64,000 nt of DNA from RUG100 sp050953425 (GCA_050953425.1 JBMNMQ010000001.1:1-64000); one strand, 5' to 3'; counted from the stretch's first letter, positions 28,417 to 36,507 are shown. Notes: generated from the sequence alone by a model not told the origin. Numbers and translations are program-made.

Positions 28417-28631
28417 GAACCGGTCTTCTCAAGGTCTGCGTGCGCGGACGCTGTCCTCGGAACCGGTCTTCTCAGGGTCTGCGTGCGCGGACGCTGTCCT
28501 CAGAACCGGTCTTCTCAGGATCTGCATGCGCGGACGCTGTCCTCGGAACCGGTCTTCTCAGGGTCTGTATGCGCGGACGCTGTCCTCGGAACCGGTTTTC
28601 TCAGGGTCTGCGTGCACGGAACCACATTTTC
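28417..28631. repeat. five-copy 43-bp tandem repeat
   Basis: Units of exactly 43 bp start at 28417, 28460, 28503, 28546 and 28589, with few mismatches; each contains ACCGGT near the start and GCGGACGC. As 43 is not a multiple of 3 the array cannot encode a repeated peptide. There are no spacers, so it is not a CRISPR array. Confidence 0.9.
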
Positions 28632-28659
28632 AGAGCCGACGAATACCTGGCCGGAGCGC

Positions 28660-30225
28660 TCAGAATGTGATGCACTGCGGCGAAGAACTGTTGGAATAAT
28701 TCATGTTCGACAGGTGAAGCAGTTTTCCGTAACCCGGATCGAGCGCGTAAAATCTTCCCAGCTTGATATTGCTGTAGGTGGTACCGGCCGAATAGCCGAT
28801 CACCGCTACGTAATGGTTGTTGCCGGTGCCGTTGTTGTGCAGGTTGATGATGCACGGCCTCCCCTTGGCAATCTGATTCAGCGCCGCTTTGTAGCAGCTG
28901 CGATTCGTAGAATACCATCTGGAGTAGCCGCCGGCTTCATACCAGTAAGCATAGCTGCTGCCATGTCCGTATTCGTTGATGATGCGTCTGTAAATGGAGC
29001 GGTATCTCTTCTTTGTAAAGTGTCCGTCAAGCACCGCGCGGCAGTAAGCCATCGCGTAGATGCCGCAGGGGCCGGAATAGGGCTGGGCGCCGATATTCCT
29101 GATGACGCTGGAATTGTAAGAAAGAATCCTGCCGCCGGAGCGCAGTGAGCCGCCGTCGGAACTGTTGCCGGATCCGCCCGAACTGCCGCCTGACGAGGAG
29201 CCGACAGTAAATTTCTTATACAGCAGTGTTTTTGTATAGCCGCCTTTGTCTCTTGCCTTCACACTGTAGTAATAGGTACCGCTTTTCAGTCTGCCGAATT
29301 TGATCTTGGAATCGATCGCGGATATGCTGTAGCTCTTTTTGTACGGATGCGCGACAGCGACAACATTGGAAACCCACTTTCCGGATTTCTTCTTCACACC
29401 CGCTTTCACGGTTGTCATCCGCAGACCGGATTTGACGGTTCCCCTCAGAGAAAAGGAATGACCCGTTGACAGCGATGTCGGATAGCTGCAGCCGGAGGTC
29501 TTCATATAAGAGACCGAAAACCGCTTCTGGACCAGCTTCGCTTCCGCACCGCTGCTGTCCCGGGCGATCACGGTATAGTAGTAGATGCCTGATGAAAGCT
29601 TGCGGGCGGGGATGCCGCTGTCCATACGGGCGAGGTTATAGGACTTCGCCTTTGGGTTTGCAATAACGTTTTTGCCGTGTATCCATTTCTTGCTGCTGGT
29701 CATGATACCGGCACGCACCATTGTCAGCCGGCTGGCTGATTTGACCCTGCCCTTGACAAAAAAGCCGGTTCCCTTGTAAAGGTGACTGGGCTTGGTGACG
29801 CCGCTCGCCGTGATGCTGGAGACCGTCAGTTTATGCCTGAGCAGCGTCTTCACAGTACCTCTGGCATCCTTTGCCCGGATATAGTAATAATATGTCCCGG
29901 CCCGCAGCCTGGCAAAGTGCACGGACGTGTCAAGTTTCTTGATGTTATACGTTTTCGTGTTGGGAGAAGCCTTCGCGTTGACACCGGCAACCCATTTCCC
30001 GGATTTCGTCTTCGCGCCGACGTGAACCGATTTCAACTTGCAGCGCGAGCGGATCACACCGCTGATTGAATACGGACTTCCCTTCTTCAACTGAGTCGGA
30101 TACACAGCTCCGGTCACAGTCATGCTGCTCGACGCAGCAGATGTTGTTTCGGCGGACAGCATGCCGCCGCCGAAAACCAGCATGATCGCCAGGATCATGC
30201 TGACGGTTCTTCTGCAATATTGCAT
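28660..30225 (-). CDS. secreted protein with three Ig-like repeats and a C39-like cysteine peptidase domain
   Basis: 521 aa. An N-terminal signal peptide (about 1-30, hydrophobic core SMILAIMLVFGGGMLSA), three homologous beta-rich repeats of about 100 residues (about 33-130, 133-232, 236-335) each ending in a G-TYYYxxxARD-type strand, a Gly/Ser linker (about 338-360) and a C-terminal domain (about 362-521). The last has GPCGIYAMAYC (Cys near 386), NNHYVAVIGYS (His near 471) and YALDPGYG (Asp near 495), the C39/papain-type Cys-His-Asp order. The ATG at 30225 follows GGGGGAG. No sortase motif is seen. A role in surface protein or peptide processing is inferred; the enzyme activity is not proven. 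Confidence 0.8.
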   Translation of the reverse strand: MQYCRRTVSMILAIMLVFGGGMLSAETTSAASSSMTVTGAVYPTQLKKGSPYSISGVIRSRCKLKSVHVGAKTKSGKWVAGVNAKASPNTKTYNIKKLDTSVHFARLRAGTYYYYIRAKDARGTVKTLLRHKLTVSSITASGVTKPSHLYKGTGFFVKGRVKSASRLTMVRAGIMTSSKKWIHGKNVIANPKAKSYNLARMDSGIPARKLSSGIYYYTVIARDSSGAEAKLVQKRFSVSYMKTSGCSYPTSLSTGHSFSLRGTVKSGLRMTTVKAGVKKKSGKWVSNVVAVAHPYKKSYSISAIDSKIKFGRLKSGTYYYSVKARDKGGYTKTLLYKKFTVGSSSGGSSGGSGNSSDGGSLRSGGRILSYNSSVIRNIGAQPYSGPCGIYAMAYCRAVLDGHFTKKRYRSIYRRIINEYGHGSSYAYWYEAGGYSRWYSTNRSCYKAALNQIAKGRPCIINLHNNGTGNNHYVAVIGYSAGTTYSNIKLGRFYALDPGYGKLLHLSNMNYSNSSSPQCITF

Positions 30226-30260
30226 AAAAACTCCCCCGTTCAACATGGACCTATGGAACA

Positions 30261-30289
30261 ATTTTAGCATGTCGTTTTTTTGCTGTCAA
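30261..30289 (-). promoter_or_regulatory. promoter of the secreted peptidase-like gene (-35 TTGACA, -10 TAAAAT)
   Basis: Minus strand TTGACA (30284-30289) and TAAAAT (30261-30266) with a 17-base spacer, about 36 bp before the ATG. The AT-rich region around it contrasts with the GC-rich surroundings. Confidence 0.75.
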
Positions 30290-30473
30290 CGAATTTATAG
30301 ACTTGAAATATGTTATCGTAAACCTCGCGGCGGAACTTCCTGTCCTTCGTTTTCATAATTTTCGCCCTGAGCGCAACATCTGGATACTCGTTTTTCACCC
30401 TGCCACAATTTCTGGAACCCCTGCAAAACCTGCAAATTCTGCCGGATCCATCGTATTTGACAGTAAAAGAGTA

Positions 30474-30521
30474 TAAAAAGCGACAGAACGGCTGTCTCTT
30501 TCGAAGAAGCCGCTCTGTCGC
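30474..30521 (-). terminator. terminator after trxA
   Basis: A long stem (30480-30493 with 30508-30521, one mismatch) is followed on the minus strand by CTTTTTATA. It is about 105 bases after the trxA stop. The remainder of the 30226-30627 gap contains no convincing gene. Confidence 0.65.
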
Positions 30522-30627
30522 AGACACTGTCCTGCTGCGGACTGCCGTTCCGAACGCGGGTGCATCGGAGCGCCGCTTTCATCCTTCGCCGCTCCCCTGC
30601 CGCTTTTTTTCAGTCCGGCCCGCCCCT

Positions 30628-30933
30628 TTACAGCATGCTCAGAATTGTCTCCTTCGGCACCGCGCCGACCTGCTTGGCCGCAATTTCCCCGTTCTTGAAA
30701 ACGATCAATGTGGGGATCGACATAATGCCGAATTTCACTGCCAGTTCCTGCTGTTCATCGACGTTGATTTTGCCGACTCTGATATCGCTGCGTTCGTCCG
30801 CGATCTGATCAACCAGAGGGCTGACCATGCGGCACGGCCCGCACCAGGATGCCCAGAAATCTATCAGCACCGGTTTCTCGGACTGCAGCACTTCCTGTTC
30901 AAAATTATCCTTGGTGATTTCCATCACTGCCAT
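30628..30933 (-). CDS. trxA: thioredoxin
   Basis: Disulphide reductase of 101 aa. The active site WCGPC lies in LIDFWASWCGPCRMVSPLVD, with the cis-proline loop SIPTLIVFKNG downstream. GGAGG is 7 bases before the ATG. It stands alone; no thioredoxin reductase gene is near, so it relies on one elsewhere. Confidence 0.97.
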   Translation of the reverse strand: MAVMEITKDNFEQEVLQSEKPVLIDFWASWCGPCRMVSPLVDQIADERSDIRVGKINVDEQQELAVKFGIMSIPTLIVFKNGEIAAKQVGAVPKETILSML

Positions 30934-31079
30934 GTTATTTCCTCCATTTTCTCCGTCAGAGCTGTCGTTCTGTGACGGCGCGGCATCGGTCCCGCGCTGC
31001 GGTGATCGTCCTCCGAACCCTGCCGCCGCTGCAGAGAGCAGCCGCGGCCGCGGGATGCGCAGCGCCGTTTACTGTACTT

Positions 31080-31107
31080 ATTATATTCCCCGGCTTTGCC
31101 GACGCAA
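31080..31107 (-). promoter_or_regulatory. trxA promoter (-35 TTGCGT, -10 TATAAT)
   Basis: Minus strand TTGCGT (31102-31107) and perfect TATAAT (31080-31085), 16 bases apart, giving a leader of about 140 bases. Confidence 0.55.
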
Positions 31108-31209
31108 ACATTTTTTCTCTCTGCCCTCTCCCCCGGCGAGCGATCCGCCTGCCCGGAGTGTTTCGACGCGGCCGCGGCTTCCCGCATGGATTTCCCATTC
31201 GACGTCAGA

Positions 31210-31260
31210 TTCGTCTGCAGACCGGACGGGCCAGGAGATTTCGTCTGCAGACCGGACGGG
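31210..31260. repeat. two-copy 30-bp direct repeat
   Basis: TTCGTCTGCAGACCGGACGGG occurs at 31210 and 31240 (the final base of each copy is shared in pattern, period 30). The motif contains the palindrome TCTGCAGA. It lies between the divergent trxA and methyltransferase promoters, and could be an operator. Confidence 0.6.
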
Positions 31261-31264
31261 TCAA

Positions 31265-31293
31265 TTGAATTTATCCTGCCTTTGCGCTATGAT
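31265..31293 (+). promoter_or_regulatory. promoter of the methyltransferase gene (-35 TTGAAT, -10 TATGAT)
   Basis: TTGAAT (31265-31270) and TATGAT (31288-31293) with a 17-base spacer, 33 bp before the ATG. Confidence 0.5.
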
Positions 31294-31325
31294 AAAATCA
31301 CAGGAGCAGACGGAGGAACGAAAAT

Positions 31326-31955
31326 ATGGATGAAAAACGTAAAAATATGATCAAGGTGGCCGACAACCCCCGCGGTCCCTGGGGCCTGAAAATGCTGGAG
31401 CACATGCACACGCGCCACCGCAGACTGATCCGCTGGGGCCTCGGTGACCTCGACTGCAAGGCACACCGTGACGTCCTCGATATCGGCTGCGGCAGCGGTA
31501 ATGCGCTCGGCTTTCTCTACCGCCGCAATAAGAGCGCGCACTACTTCGGTCTCGATTACTCCAAGGACTCGGTCAAGGTGGCACGCAGGAACAACCGCGA
31601 GGCCATTCGTCTCGGACACATGAAGATCGCCCACGGCGATGTCTGCGACATGCCCTATCCGGATCGCTCTTTTGATCTGATCATCAGTGTGGAATCCTTT
31701 TATTACTGGAAGGATTACGACAGGGCCATGCGCGAAATCTGCCGCGTGCTGAAAAAAAACGGCACCCTGCGCATCGTTCTCGAAGCCAACGCCGACGCCG
31801 GCGACGCCGAAAAATACGAGGAGGAGAAATCCCTCATCAGAAACATGTTTATTCCCGGCGAAAAGGATTTTCGCGAAATGTTTGAACGTGCCGGCCTCCG
31901 CTGCACCATCGAGCGCAAGGGGGACTGGATTCGGGCCGAGGGCACGCTACGCTGA
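31326..31955 (+). CDS. class I SAM-dependent methyltransferase
   Basis: 209 aa. Rossmann-type methyltransferase with motif I DVLDIGCGSGNALGFLYRR (about 49-67), the acidic strand end FGLDYSKDSVKVARRN, motif D-MPYPDRSFDLIISVESF and the later strand LKKNGTLRIVLEAN, as in the UbiE/Methyltransf_11 group. GGAGG lies upstream of the ATG. Its substrate is unknown and neighbours give no help: trxA is divergent and an acetyltransferase is convergent. Confidence 0.88.
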   Translation: MDEKRKNMIKVADNPRGPWGLKMLEHMHTRHRRLIRWGLGDLDCKAHRDVLDIGCGSGNALGFLYRRNKSAHYFGLDYSKDSVKVARRNNREAIRLGHMKIAHGDVCDMPYPDRSFDLIISVESFYYWKDYDRAMREICRVLKKNGTLRIVLEANADAGDAEKYEEEKSLIRNMFIPGEKDFREMFERAGLRCTIERKGDWIRAEGTLR

Positions 31956-32047
31956 CCCGGTGACCGGTCCGGTGTATACGGGTTCATCCCGCTGTTTCCG
32001 CCGGCCGCACCGGCCTCGCAGCAGAGCTGATCGGCACCCGGCTGCGA

Positions 32048-32884
32048 TTACTTTGTGGACTTGCTGCGAAACCAGTAATCGTAAAGGTGGCGGAACTGAA
32101 ACCATTCATAGAGGCGGCGTGCGCCGACATTGCCCTGCCGGCACTGCAGGTAGGCGCGCGTACAGCCTTTTTTCTCTGCCTCGATCAGCAGCGTATTGAC
32201 AATGGCCCGGCCGAAATGCTTGTGCCGGCAGCTCGGATCGACATAGATGGCGTAAACGCCGGCGTGTCCGCGGTCGAGGATGCCGAGTCCGCTGGCCACC
32301 ATGCGGCCGTCGATTTCAATCTTCGCGACGATGGTTTCCTTGGGAATGGCGCGGTACATCGACGGAACGATGCGCCGCAGCGTCGGGTTGGTCGTGCCGT
32401 TGAGGCGAAAGAGCGCCGTAATCCAGTCATCGGTAATGCGGTCACGCAGCTGCACCACTACATCATTCTCATAGCCGACGATCGACGGCAGCCCCGAATT
32501 GCGGCCGTAGAATTCATATTCGACGTCCTGCGGCTCCCAGTGCCGCCGCTTTGCCATCTCCAGCACCAGCGTTTCGGTATCGTGCTCGCGGCGATAGCCG
32601 CGCTCCGCCAGCAAACGGTCAAAATCCGCGTCGATCAGCGGGCTGACCTTGAAAATCGCCGGCGTGTGCAGGGCGCGGTAGACGCTCTCGCAGTAAGCAA
32701 TTTTCTCCGCGATCGGAATCGCCGAAGCGCCGACCTGCTGCACGCTGTTGGTGCGATGTGTATAGTTGTGAGAGAAGCGGATCAGCCAGCCGTCGTAGAG
32801 TTCCATTTTATGCGACGGCCAGGCATTGAGCGAGATTTCCTCGATCAGCCGGATATAGGCCGGGTCCGACATTTTCTGCTTCAT
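32048..32884 (-). CDS. GNAT-family N-acetyltransferase
   Basis: 278 aa. The C-terminal half is a GNAT fold: VASGLGILDRGHAGVYAIYVDPSCRHKHFGRAIVNTLL supplies the acetyl-CoA-binding (R/Q)-x2-G-x-G/A-like loop, though it reads RHKHFGRA rather than the common Q/R-x2-G-x-G/A, and is followed by the QCRQGNVGARRLYEWFQF helix. The N-terminal half (LNAWPSHKMELYDGWLIRFSHNYTHRTNSV) is typical of a bacterial two-part GNAT group of unknown substrate. GGAGACAGAAGA precedes the ATG. Confidence 0.82.
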   Translation of the reverse strand: MKQKMSDPAYIRLIEEISLNAWPSHKMELYDGWLIRFSHNYTHRTNSVQQVGASAIPIAEKIAYCESVYRALHTPAIFKVSPLIDADFDRLLAERGYRREHDTETLVLEMAKRRHWEPQDVEYEFYGRNSGLPSIVGYENDVVVQLRDRITDDWITALFRLNGTTNPTLRRIVPSMYRAIPKETIVAKIEIDGRMVASGLGILDRGHAGVYAIYVDPSCRHKHFGRAIVNTLLIEAEKKGCTRAYLQCRQGNVGARRLYEWFQFRHLYDYWFRSKSTK

Positions 32885-33132
32885 TCTTCTGTCTCCGTTC
32901 CCGGCGCCGTCCTGCCGCGAAGGCCGGTGCGACGCCGCCTGTCAACGTTTGTCTCCGCCGTAAACGCGCGATGACGGTGCACCGCTGCGTTCAGCGCCAT
33001 TTTATCACAGCTACCTGCCTCTGCCCAGAGTCGAATCTCCGTTCGCGCCGGAGTCCCGTCCCGGCAGTGCAGCCGAATGCGCCCGGACGATGTGCCCCTG
33101 CGCCCCTTCAGCGACAGCCCGGTGCTGCATGC
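32885..33132. other. gap without a recognised gene
   Basis: Between the GNAT gene and the tsf terminator I see no credible reading frame, tRNA or repeat. It should hold the promoter for the minus-strand acetyltransferase gene, but I cannot place it with confidence. Confidence 0.4.
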
Positions 33133-33161
33133 GGAAAGCCCGCGTGCATGAACACGCGGGC
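33133..33161 (-). terminator. terminator of rpsB-tsf
   Basis: Perfect 9-bp stem GCCCGCGTG / CACGCGGGC (33138-33146 with 33153-33161), followed on the minus strand by TTTCCGC. It lies about 50 bases after the tsf stop. Confidence 0.7.
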
Positions 33162-33207
33162 CGATTCTTCACTCTGGCTGTCTCTCGGGGAGACGGTGGA
33201 AGCCATG

Positions 33208-34119
33208 TTATTTCTTCATCTGTGCCGCTACTTCGGCCGCGAAGTCTTCTTCCTTCTTTTCGATCCCCTCGCCGACCTCATAGCGAACCATCGAAGCCAG
33301 CGTCATTTCGCTGCCGATTTCTCCGGCGCACTGGTCGACATACTGCTTGACGGTCATGTCGCTGTCCTTGACGAACTTCTGGTCGGTCAGGCAGATTTCC
33401 TGCAGTTCCTTCTTGATCTTGCCGTCGACGATCTTATCGACGATTTTCTCCGGCTTGCCCTCGTTGAGCACTTCGGCGCGGAGGATCTGCTTTTCGTGAT
33501 CGAGGTACGCCTGGTCGACCGCTTCCTCGTTGAGGAACTTCGGACTCATCGAAGCGACCTGCATCGCGACGTCCTTGCCGCAGACCGCGATCGCATCCTT
33601 GTCGGCGTCGGTGCGGATGCCGACGAGCACGCCGATGGTGCCGCCGCCGTGGAGATATCCGGTGTAGACCACGCCGTCTTCATTCAGCTTTTCAAAGCGG
33701 CGGATATTCATGTTCTCGCCGATCGTGGCTATTTTGTTCTGCAGCGCATCCTGCAGGGTGCCGTCGTCCATCGGCAGAGCCATGAATTCCTCCATGCTGG
33801 CGGCGTCGCTGTTCAGTGCCAGGTCGGCAACCGCCTGCACAAAGTTGATGAATTCGTCGTTCTTGGCGACAAAATCGGTTTCCGAGTTGACCTCGACGAT
33901 CGCCGCGCTCTTGTGATCCGCGGAAAACGCGGTGCGCACCAGGCCCATCGCCGCAATGCGGTCGGCCTTCTTGGCAGCTTTGGAGAGGCCCTTCTCACGC
34001 AGAACATCGATCGCCTTGTCGATGTCGCCGTCGGTTTCCACCAGGGCCTTCTTGCAATCCATCATGCCCGCGCCGGTTTTCTCGCGCAGTTTCTTTACCA
34101 GTGCTGCTGTTACTGCCAT
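33208..34119 (-). CDS. tsf: translation elongation factor Ts
   Basis: Guanine-nucleotide exchange factor for EF-Tu, 303 aa. N-terminal UBA-like domain with LVKKLREKTGAGMMDCKKAL, then the core domain with VEVNSETDFVAKNDEF and the C-terminal PEKIVDKIVDGKI. The ATG overlaps the rpsB stop as TAATG. Downstream neighbours pyrH and frr are displaced. Confidence 0.97.
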   Translation of the reverse strand: MAVTAALVKKLREKTGAGMMDCKKALVETDGDIDKAIDVLREKGLSKAAKKADRIAAMGLVRTAFSADHKSAAIVEVNSETDFVAKNDEFINFVQAVADLALNSDAASMEEFMALPMDDGTLQDALQNKIATIGENMNIRRFEKLNEDGVVYTGYLHGGGTIGVLVGIRTDADKDAIAVCGKDVAMQVASMSPKFLNEEAVDQAYLDHEKQILRAEVLNEGKPEKIVDKIVDGKIKKELQEICLTDQKFVKDSDMTVKQYVDQCAGEIGSEMTLASMVRYEVGEGIEKKEEDFAAEVAAQMKK

Positions 34120-34976
34120 TATTCTGCTTCCTCCTCTGTTTCAGCCGCCGCGCTGTCGGCTGCGGCCGGCTCCGTAGTTTCATTTTCACTGCTTTCTTCT
34201 ACTTTAGCGGCTTCCGCGCTCTCGACGGTTTCCGCTTCCATCTCTGCTGCCGCAGCGGCTTCGGATTCTTCGTCCGGCGCTTCGGCCATGCTCTCGCCCT
34301 GCTTGCCTTCGAGCACCGCATCGGCCATCAGGCTGGAGATCAGCTTGACCGCACGGATGGCGTCATCGTTGGCCGGAATGACGTAGTCGACGTCGTCCGG
34401 ATCGCAGTTGGTGTCGACGATGCCGACCACCGGAATGCCGAGGATATGGGCTTCGTGGATGGCAATTTTCTCTTTCTTCGGATCGACGATGAACATCGCG
34501 CCCGGCATGCCCTTCATCTCGCGGATGCCGCCGAGGAATTTCTGCAGCTTGTCGTGTTCATGCCGCAGCGTCTGCACTTCTTTCTTCGACAGCTTGTCAA
34601 AGGTGCCGTCTTCCTCCATCTTTTCGATTTCGGACAGCCTGCGAATGCGGGCCGAAATCGTCTTATAGTTGGTCAGCATGCCGCCGAGCCAGCGCTGATT
34701 GACGTAGTATTCACCGCAGCGCTGCGCCTCGTCTTCGATCGACATCTGGGCCTGCTTCTTGGTGCCGACAAAGAGCACCGGACGCTCGGCCGCACTGACT
34801 TCGCGCAGGAAGTCGTACGCCTTGTCGATCAGCTTCACGGTCTTCTGCAGGTCGATGATATAGATCCCGTTGCGCTCCGTAAAGATATAGGGCGCCATCT
34901 TCGGGTTCCATCTTCTGGTCTGGTGTCCGAAATGGACACCGGCTTCGAGTAATTGTTTCATTGAAACGACTGCCAT
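34119..34976 (-). CDS. rpsB: 30S ribosomal protein S2 with acidic C-terminal tail
   Basis: 285 aa. S2 signatures MKQLLEAGVHFGHQTRRWNP, GIYIIDLQKTV, FVGTKKQAQ, QRWLGGMLTN and VVGIVDTNCDPDDVDYVIP are complete. From about residue 225 a Glu/Ala-rich tail of some 55-60 residues follows, longer than usual. AGGAGG precedes the ATG at 34976; an in-frame ATG 45 bp upstream lies in the leader hairpin and is rejected. First gene of the rpsB-tsf unit. Confidence 0.96.
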   Translation of the reverse strand: MAVVSMKQLLEAGVHFGHQTRRWNPKMAPYIFTERNGIYIIDLQKTVKLIDKAYDFLREVSAAERPVLFVGTKKQAQMSIEDEAQRCGEYYVNQRWLGGMLTNYKTISARIRRLSEIEKMEEDGTFDKLSKKEVQTLRHEHDKLQKFLGGIREMKGMPGAMFIVDPKKEKIAIHEAHILGIPVVGIVDTNCDPDDVDYVIPANDDAIRAVKLISSLMADAVLEGKQGESMAEAPDEESEAAAAAEMEAETVESAEAAKVEESSENETTEPAAADSAAAETEEEAE

Positions 34977-34989
34977 TTTTCTTCCTCCT

Positions 34990-35027
34990 GGTTGAACATC
35001 CACCGCCCGGCTGTACCGCATTCAACC
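34990..35027 (-). promoter_or_regulatory. leader hairpin just upstream of the rpsB ribosome-binding site
   Basis: GGTTGAA (minus strand 35027-35021) pairs with TTCAACC (34996-34990) around a GC-rich loop, immediately before AGGAGG (34983-34988). The position fits an autoregulatory S2 target of the kind known for rpsB-tsf in other bacteria, but this is inferred. Confidence 0.45.
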
Positions 35028-35124
35028 GCCCGGGCTGGCTTTCAAACCCGTGTGCGGCACCGGAACGCGGCGACCCGCGGTGTGATTGATGAAATCGTGC
35101 CGCCGAAATGCGACACGAATATTA

Positions 35125-35153
35125 TGATACTACAGAGGCGTGCACTTTGCAAG
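35125..35153 (-). promoter_or_regulatory. rpsB-tsf promoter (-35 TTGCAA, -10 TATCAT)
   Basis: Minus strand TTGCAA (35148-35153) and TATCAT (35125-35130) with a 17-base spacer, giving a leader of roughly 140 bases. Confidence 0.7.
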
Positions 35154-35231
35154 TCCTCATGCGGCGGATTTTGGCGGATTTTGGCGGATTTCCCGCGGCT
35201 CACAGGCGCCGAAGGCCGCCTTGCAGAAGCT

Positions 35232-35264
35232 CGGGCCGGGCGACGCAGAACGCCGCCCGGCCCG
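35232..35264 (-). terminator. possible terminator of the secreted-protein gene
   Basis: A perfect 11-bp GC stem (35232-35242 with 35254-35264) lies 136 bases after the stop of the gene at 35400, without a clear T tract. It may only insulate rpsB from read-through. The rest of the 34977-35399 gap is leader and promoter. Confidence 0.35.
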
Positions 35265-35399
35265 GTAAAGGAAAATGCGTATCAAACTGTTTCGCGGAAA
35301 CGGCAGAATGGCAGCGCCGTGCGCAATGTTCCGGCTCAGCCGTGTTCCGGTCATGACCGGCCGGCCGCAGCGCCGCAGCAGCGATCCCCCGCCCCCGGC

Positions 35400-36455
35400 T
35401 CAGCGCCAGCTCAGTTCATAGTAACCGCTCGAACCTCTGTTGGCACGGCAGACCTGCACGGTCCAGGTACCCTTTGTCGAGATACCGGTGTATTTCTTTG
35501 CACTGATATGAATTTTTTTCCTGCCATAGCTGTAGGGAGAAATGGCTGCAATGTATTTATGCGTCTTTCCCTTATGCTTATGGCGGACAACGACGTTCAG
35601 GCTGTTGTTCGTTTCACCGAAAACCGTAACGTCGATGCTCTTTCTCTTCTTCACCTTGAATTTATACCAGTCCTGCGTTTTCGATCCGGCCGCGATCGTG
35701 CCTTTGTACTTTTTCTTCGCTTTCATCGCTTTGGCCTTTTTCGAACTGTGATAGCGGCTGCTCGGCACGGACTTGAATGTCACGCGGAATTTGTAGGCAA
35801 AGACGGGGAACAGTGTCTCAGCCGGTTTGATGCGAATGGTGTAATTCAAACCCTTTCTGACCCCGTAGGCACGGTACGGTGACGCCGAATTGGGGAAAGT
35901 ATCGAACAAGTCGCTGCTGCTGATATTTTTTCCGTTCAGCGCCAGCTGCGAGTTGAAATAGGGCTCATCTCCTTTTTCAAAGCCGCTCGGGATGACTTTG
36001 ATCCAGCCATCCGACGGAGCCTTGAAGGTGAAGTGATCGACTTCGTACTCGATGCCCTCTGTGCTGCGCGTGCCGACCAAAACGGTGCTGCCGGCGGTGA
36101 CGGCGCGTCCGCCGACCGGACAGAAGCTGACGTCGGAGATATCGCCGGACACCGTGTAGGTCTTCGGTGTCTTGTCGGTGATGCGGAAGCCGATAAAATG
36201 AGCCTGATGATCCAGGAAATGATTGTTCATATTGTATTGCTCCTCACCGGGGATAGTGGTGGTGACCACGGTATCGGCGGCCGCCTTCAGAGTGATGACC
36301 CCTTCTCCGGTGGTTTTGACCTGCACGGTTTTCGTACTTTTCGTCACGGCGGAACCGCTCGCGGCCGACGAATCGGCCGCAAAGGTGACGCCCGGAACCG
36401 CGAGCAGGAGCGCCAGTGCGAGGAGCGCCGCTGCCGCCGCTTTTTTCTTCATCAT
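35400..36455 (-). CDS. secreted protein of unknown function, possible PPC-like C-terminal domain
   Basis: 351 aa. The signal peptide is clear (MMKKKAAAAALLALALLLAVPGVTFA, cut after FAA-type site near 27). The mature part is beta-rich and Lys/Ser/Tyr-rich. Residues about 240-351 (KYKGTIAAGSKTQDWYKFKV, SIDVTVFGETNN, GTWTVQVCRANRGSSGYYEL) resemble the bacterial pre-peptidase C-terminal domain, a jelly-roll found in secreted proteins. No catalytic motif or wall anchor is seen. Its style resembles the secreted protein at 28660. GAGG lies before the start. Function unknown. Confidence 0.75.
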   Translation of the reverse strand: MMKKKAAAAALLALALLLAVPGVTFAADSSAASGSAVTKSTKTVQVKTTGEGVITLKAAADTVVTTTIPGEEQYNMNNHFLDHQAHFIGFRITDKTPKTYTVSGDISDVSFCPVGGRAVTAGSTVLVGTRSTEGIEYEVDHFTFKAPSDGWIKVIPSGFEKGDEPYFNSQLALNGKNISSSDLFDTFPNSASPYRAYGVRKGLNYTIRIKPAETLFPVFAYKFRVTFKSVPSSRYHSSKKAKAMKAKKKYKGTIAAGSKTQDWYKFKVKKRKSIDVTVFGETNNSLNVVVRHKHKGKTHKYIAAISPYSYGRKKIHISAKKYTGISTKGTWTVQVCRANRGSSGYYELSWR

Positions 36456-36507
36456 TCGTAAATCCTCACTTTCGTTGTTTAAACAGAGCAGCTGATTACC
36501 CGCTTAT

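Noticed and set aside
28417..28631. Repeats that look like a CRISPR array
   Set aside because: The 43-bp units abut each other with no unique spacers, and no cas genes are present.
30264..30527. 87-codon minus-strand frame upstream of the secreted peptidase-like gene
   Set aside because: It overlaps that gene's consensus promoter and the trxA terminator and has no ribosome-binding site.
33000..33130. Possible tRNA gene downstream of tsf
   Set aside because: A GTTCG-like string is present, but no cloverleaf with acceptor, D and anticodon stems can be formed.
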